This document shows positions 61,838 to 64,000 of a stretch of DNA of 64,000 nt, one piece after another. Each line of letters begins with the position of its first letter. Position 1 is the first letter of the stretch. Under the pieces are notes generated by a model. That model searched no databases and was not told the DNA's origin. It saw only the letters and a program-made list of their open reading frames with translations. Source of the DNA: Gordionus sp. m RMFG-2023 (taxonomy: Eukaryota > Nematomorpha > Gordioida > Chordodea > Parachordodidae); the NCBI RefSeq assembly GCF_954871325.1, contig NC_088775.1:73447561-73511560 (forward strand), read 5' to 3'. The position numbers and the translations under genes were made by a program.

Positions 61838-63746
61838 ATGGTTCGGGAAAAGTCAAATCCTGTGCTTTCCTATTTTAAATTAGATATCATAAAAAATCAA
61901 TCTATTTGTAAAATAGAAGATTGTGGTAAGGTCTTAACTGGGGACCATGCTGCAAATCTTGAACGACATATAGAAAGATTCCATTATTAAGAAAAAATTT
62001 GACTATTAAAAAAATTCAAATAACGAAAACTGCAAACCAGTATAATACAATCCAAGATGCTTTTAAGTCCAACACTACTACAATACAAATCAATATAAAT
62101 AAATAAACTTTAATCCGCTCCTGCACCGAGCTAATAACAATTCACGGTATGCCAATAAAATCAATTGACGACAAAGCATTTCGAAATATTCTAGATCCAA
62201 TAATTATAGGATTGGGTGGAAATTTAACTATCAATTCGGAAAATATACGCAATAATATTTAAAAAATGGCGTTAAATTTTTCGGGAAATATAAAAAAGGA
62301 AGTATATCAAAAACTTATTTCGTTAAAATTAGATATAGCAACTAGATATGATAAATCCATGTTGGGGATCAATATTCAATTTATAAATAACGGAAAAATA
62401 AAATTAAGGACTCTATGCATGAAAGTGATTAAAGAACGACACACATCAGAATATCTTAAAAAAATTATTCTAGATGTTCTAAAAGAATATGAAATAAAAA
62501 TTGAGCAGATTTACACAATAACCACCGATAATGCAGCAAATATGATTAAGTTAATTAAGCTATTAATACTACACGATGAAGAAGATGATGAAGATGATGA
62601 CCTTAACGATTATTTAATTAATGATGATTTAAATAATAATGATATAGATAATGATGATTTAAATAATAATGATATAATTCATGATGAAAATAAAGAACCT
62701 TTTAATATTGAAAATATTAATCTTGCATCAAATGCCAGATCCATATTAATAGGTATTAGATGTGCTTCACATACATTTCAATTAGCAATTAATGATTGCA
62801 TTAAAAATTCAAATGAAATTGTCCTTATAAATAAAGTAAGAAACATCTGCAACAAAATAAGAAATCAGACAACAATGGCTATTCTCTCAAAATTAAATTT
62901 GAAAAAACCACTAATAGATTGTTGCACAAGATGGAACTCTATCTATTTAATGTTGAAGAGATTAATAGAGTTAAAAAGCTTTTGCCAATAAATATCGCTC
63001 CAAAGCGGAGAATGAATGGAAAATAATTAGTGACATATTAAAAGCTTTATATCCAGCTTATGTTTTGACAAAATATTTACAAAGTGAACAATTGACAATG
63101 GGCGATTTTTATGCTGCGTGGATCAAATGTCTCATGCAAATGAGTAAAGTAGACATTCCATTTGCCAGACTTTTAGTTTCTACGATGAAAGCACGAGAAA
63201 TAAATTTCAAAAATGAAGTTTTTTGCTCTGCTATTTATCTAGATATAATGTATTTTTAACTTTTGAAGAAAGAGAGATCGCCAGAAAACATCTTTGTAAA
63301 ACTTGGAACTTGATACAAAATCTAAATAATCAGAATATTGAAATTCCAAATACTATGCCTACGTGTTCGTATTCGAAGGATAATTTAGATGATGATTTTG
63401 AAGATTTATTAAAGTCGCATGAAATTCTTAATAAGAAATTCTCAGGGCATCGAAAATTTATAATAAATGTATAGAAATAGAATATATAATTCGGTCATTT
63501 GATAATATAGAGAGATTAGAAAAAGATACTAACATTTTGAATTATTGGGAAAATGTAAAGAATAGTATGCCAGAACTTTATAAGTTAGCTATAACTGTGC
63601 TAGCAGTTCCAGCTACGCAGGTCTCCGTAGAAAGAGCATTTTCAAGCCTTAAGTTTATACTCTCTGCGCAGAGAACTAAATTAAATCCTGAAATATTAGA
63701 AAATATTTTAGTTATCCGTTCGAATTCTCTTTTTAAACCTAAATAG
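61838..63746 (+). pseudogene. hAT transposase, near full length but broken
   Basis: Begins at ATG 61838 with a BED-type zinc finger (SICKIEDCGKVLTGDHAANL, then ERHIERFH). The longest frame, 62266-62991, has the hAT core: YTITTDNAANM, an Asp/Asn-rich insert at about residues 105-145 of that frame, IRCASHTFQLAIND, and DCCTRWNSIYLMLKRL. Later pieces follow in other frames: 63065-63259, LTFEEREIARKHLCKTWNLI (63223-63474), and the dimerisation end [20 protein letters not shown] (63537-63746). Several stops lie between the finger and the core, and frame shifts occur near 62985, 63245 and 63460, so it is inactive. The low number of breaks suggests recent death. Confidence 0.85.
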
Positions 63747-64000
63747 TATAGTATACATATTATTTTATTCATTATTGTATTTACGCATGTTTGTTTTTAT
63801 CTTATTTATTTATGAAATAAAAAAAAACTAATTTGTCTAATTTATATTTCCTAAATTTAATAAAAATATCTATTAGATTATTATGGATAAATTAAATAAG
63901 AAATTATAAACTAAAAAGATTTTTCTCTAAAATTAATATATACATGGTTAATGATTAATTTTTTTTAAAATTAAATTTATAAAAACCGGAACAAACCGAA

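Larger units (their letters stand above)
60197..64000 (+). mobile_element. hAT transposon with BED finger, runs off the window
   Basis: Starts with the TIR CAGGGGTTCGAACCGAACCG followed by many GAACCG units. The right end lies outside, though GAACCG-like units (AAACCGGAACAAACCGAA) reappear at the last bases, so the end is near. The insertion site is the Ty3/gypsy fossil. A long inverted repeat fills 60757-61724, and transposase remains are at 61838-63746. Confidence 0.85.

Noticed and set aside
1-64000. CRISPR arrays, rRNA and tRNA genes
   Set aside because: No array of short repeats with unique spacers was seen. No conserved rRNA blocks or convincing tRNA cloverleaf was recognised by eye, though a tRNA could be missed without a covariance search.

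Overview
The window is about 80% A+T and looks like nuclear DNA of an AT-rich metazoan. The reasons are a split NOL6/UTP22 gene, hAT transposons with 8-bp target duplications, a non-LTR retrotransposon family common in invertebrates, and a Ty3/gypsy fossil. Introns fall into two classes: 40-80 nt where no transposon has landed, and up to 6.3 kb where several have. I cannot name the species. A fast-evolving parasitic animal would fit, but that is inference.

Two host genes could be rebuilt from splice sites. (1) On the minus strand, 55010 down to 30562, 18 exons encode a NOL6/Nrap/UTP22-like nucleolar protein of about 1,337 residues. The exons were found one by one from conserved blocks and join in phase at 16 of 17 junctions. 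Its large introns hold most of the transposons between 30.8 and 53.2 kb. (2) On the plus strand, 3.4 to 16.3 kb, an unrecognised gene is built from a five-exon cassette (Thr/Ser-rich linker plus four exons, about 180 residues) that repeats four times, with traces of a fifth. Each cassette starts and ends in phase 1, so cassettes can be added or lost without changing frame. Cassettes 1 and 4 are mostly open; 2 and 3 carry breaks. This is the most novel item in the window. Smaller candidates are a Pro-rich first exon at 25.7 kb, a membrane-segment exon at 27.1-27.3 kb (minus), and a short first exon at 56.1 kb.

Layout: 1.16-3.19 kb, decayed hAT with TSD; 3.45-17.6 kb, cassette gene with MITEs in its introns; 19.8-21.1 kb, TIR element with GC-rich ends; 21.6-22.6 kb, truncated LINE (minus); 23.6-30.5 kb, MITEs and small candidate exons; 30.56-55.01 kb, NOL6-like gene with a LINE (30.9-33.35 kb, plus) in its last intron and a nest of hAT-type elements in intron 6 (47.1-53.0 kb); 55.4-55.9 kb, GC-rich 13-bp minisatellite; 57.3-60.2 kb, broken Ty3/gypsy-type fossil (minus); 60.197 kb to the window end, a nearly full-length but broken hAT inserted into that fossil.

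A recurring theme is that many TIR elements carry short GC-rich motifs near their ends in an otherwise AT-rich genome, each family with its own motif (GAACCG, GGTTCGG, CGGCCCG, CGAATCGAAT, GAACGCGTTC, GGGTCTGAACCC, GGGTCGRCCTGCT).
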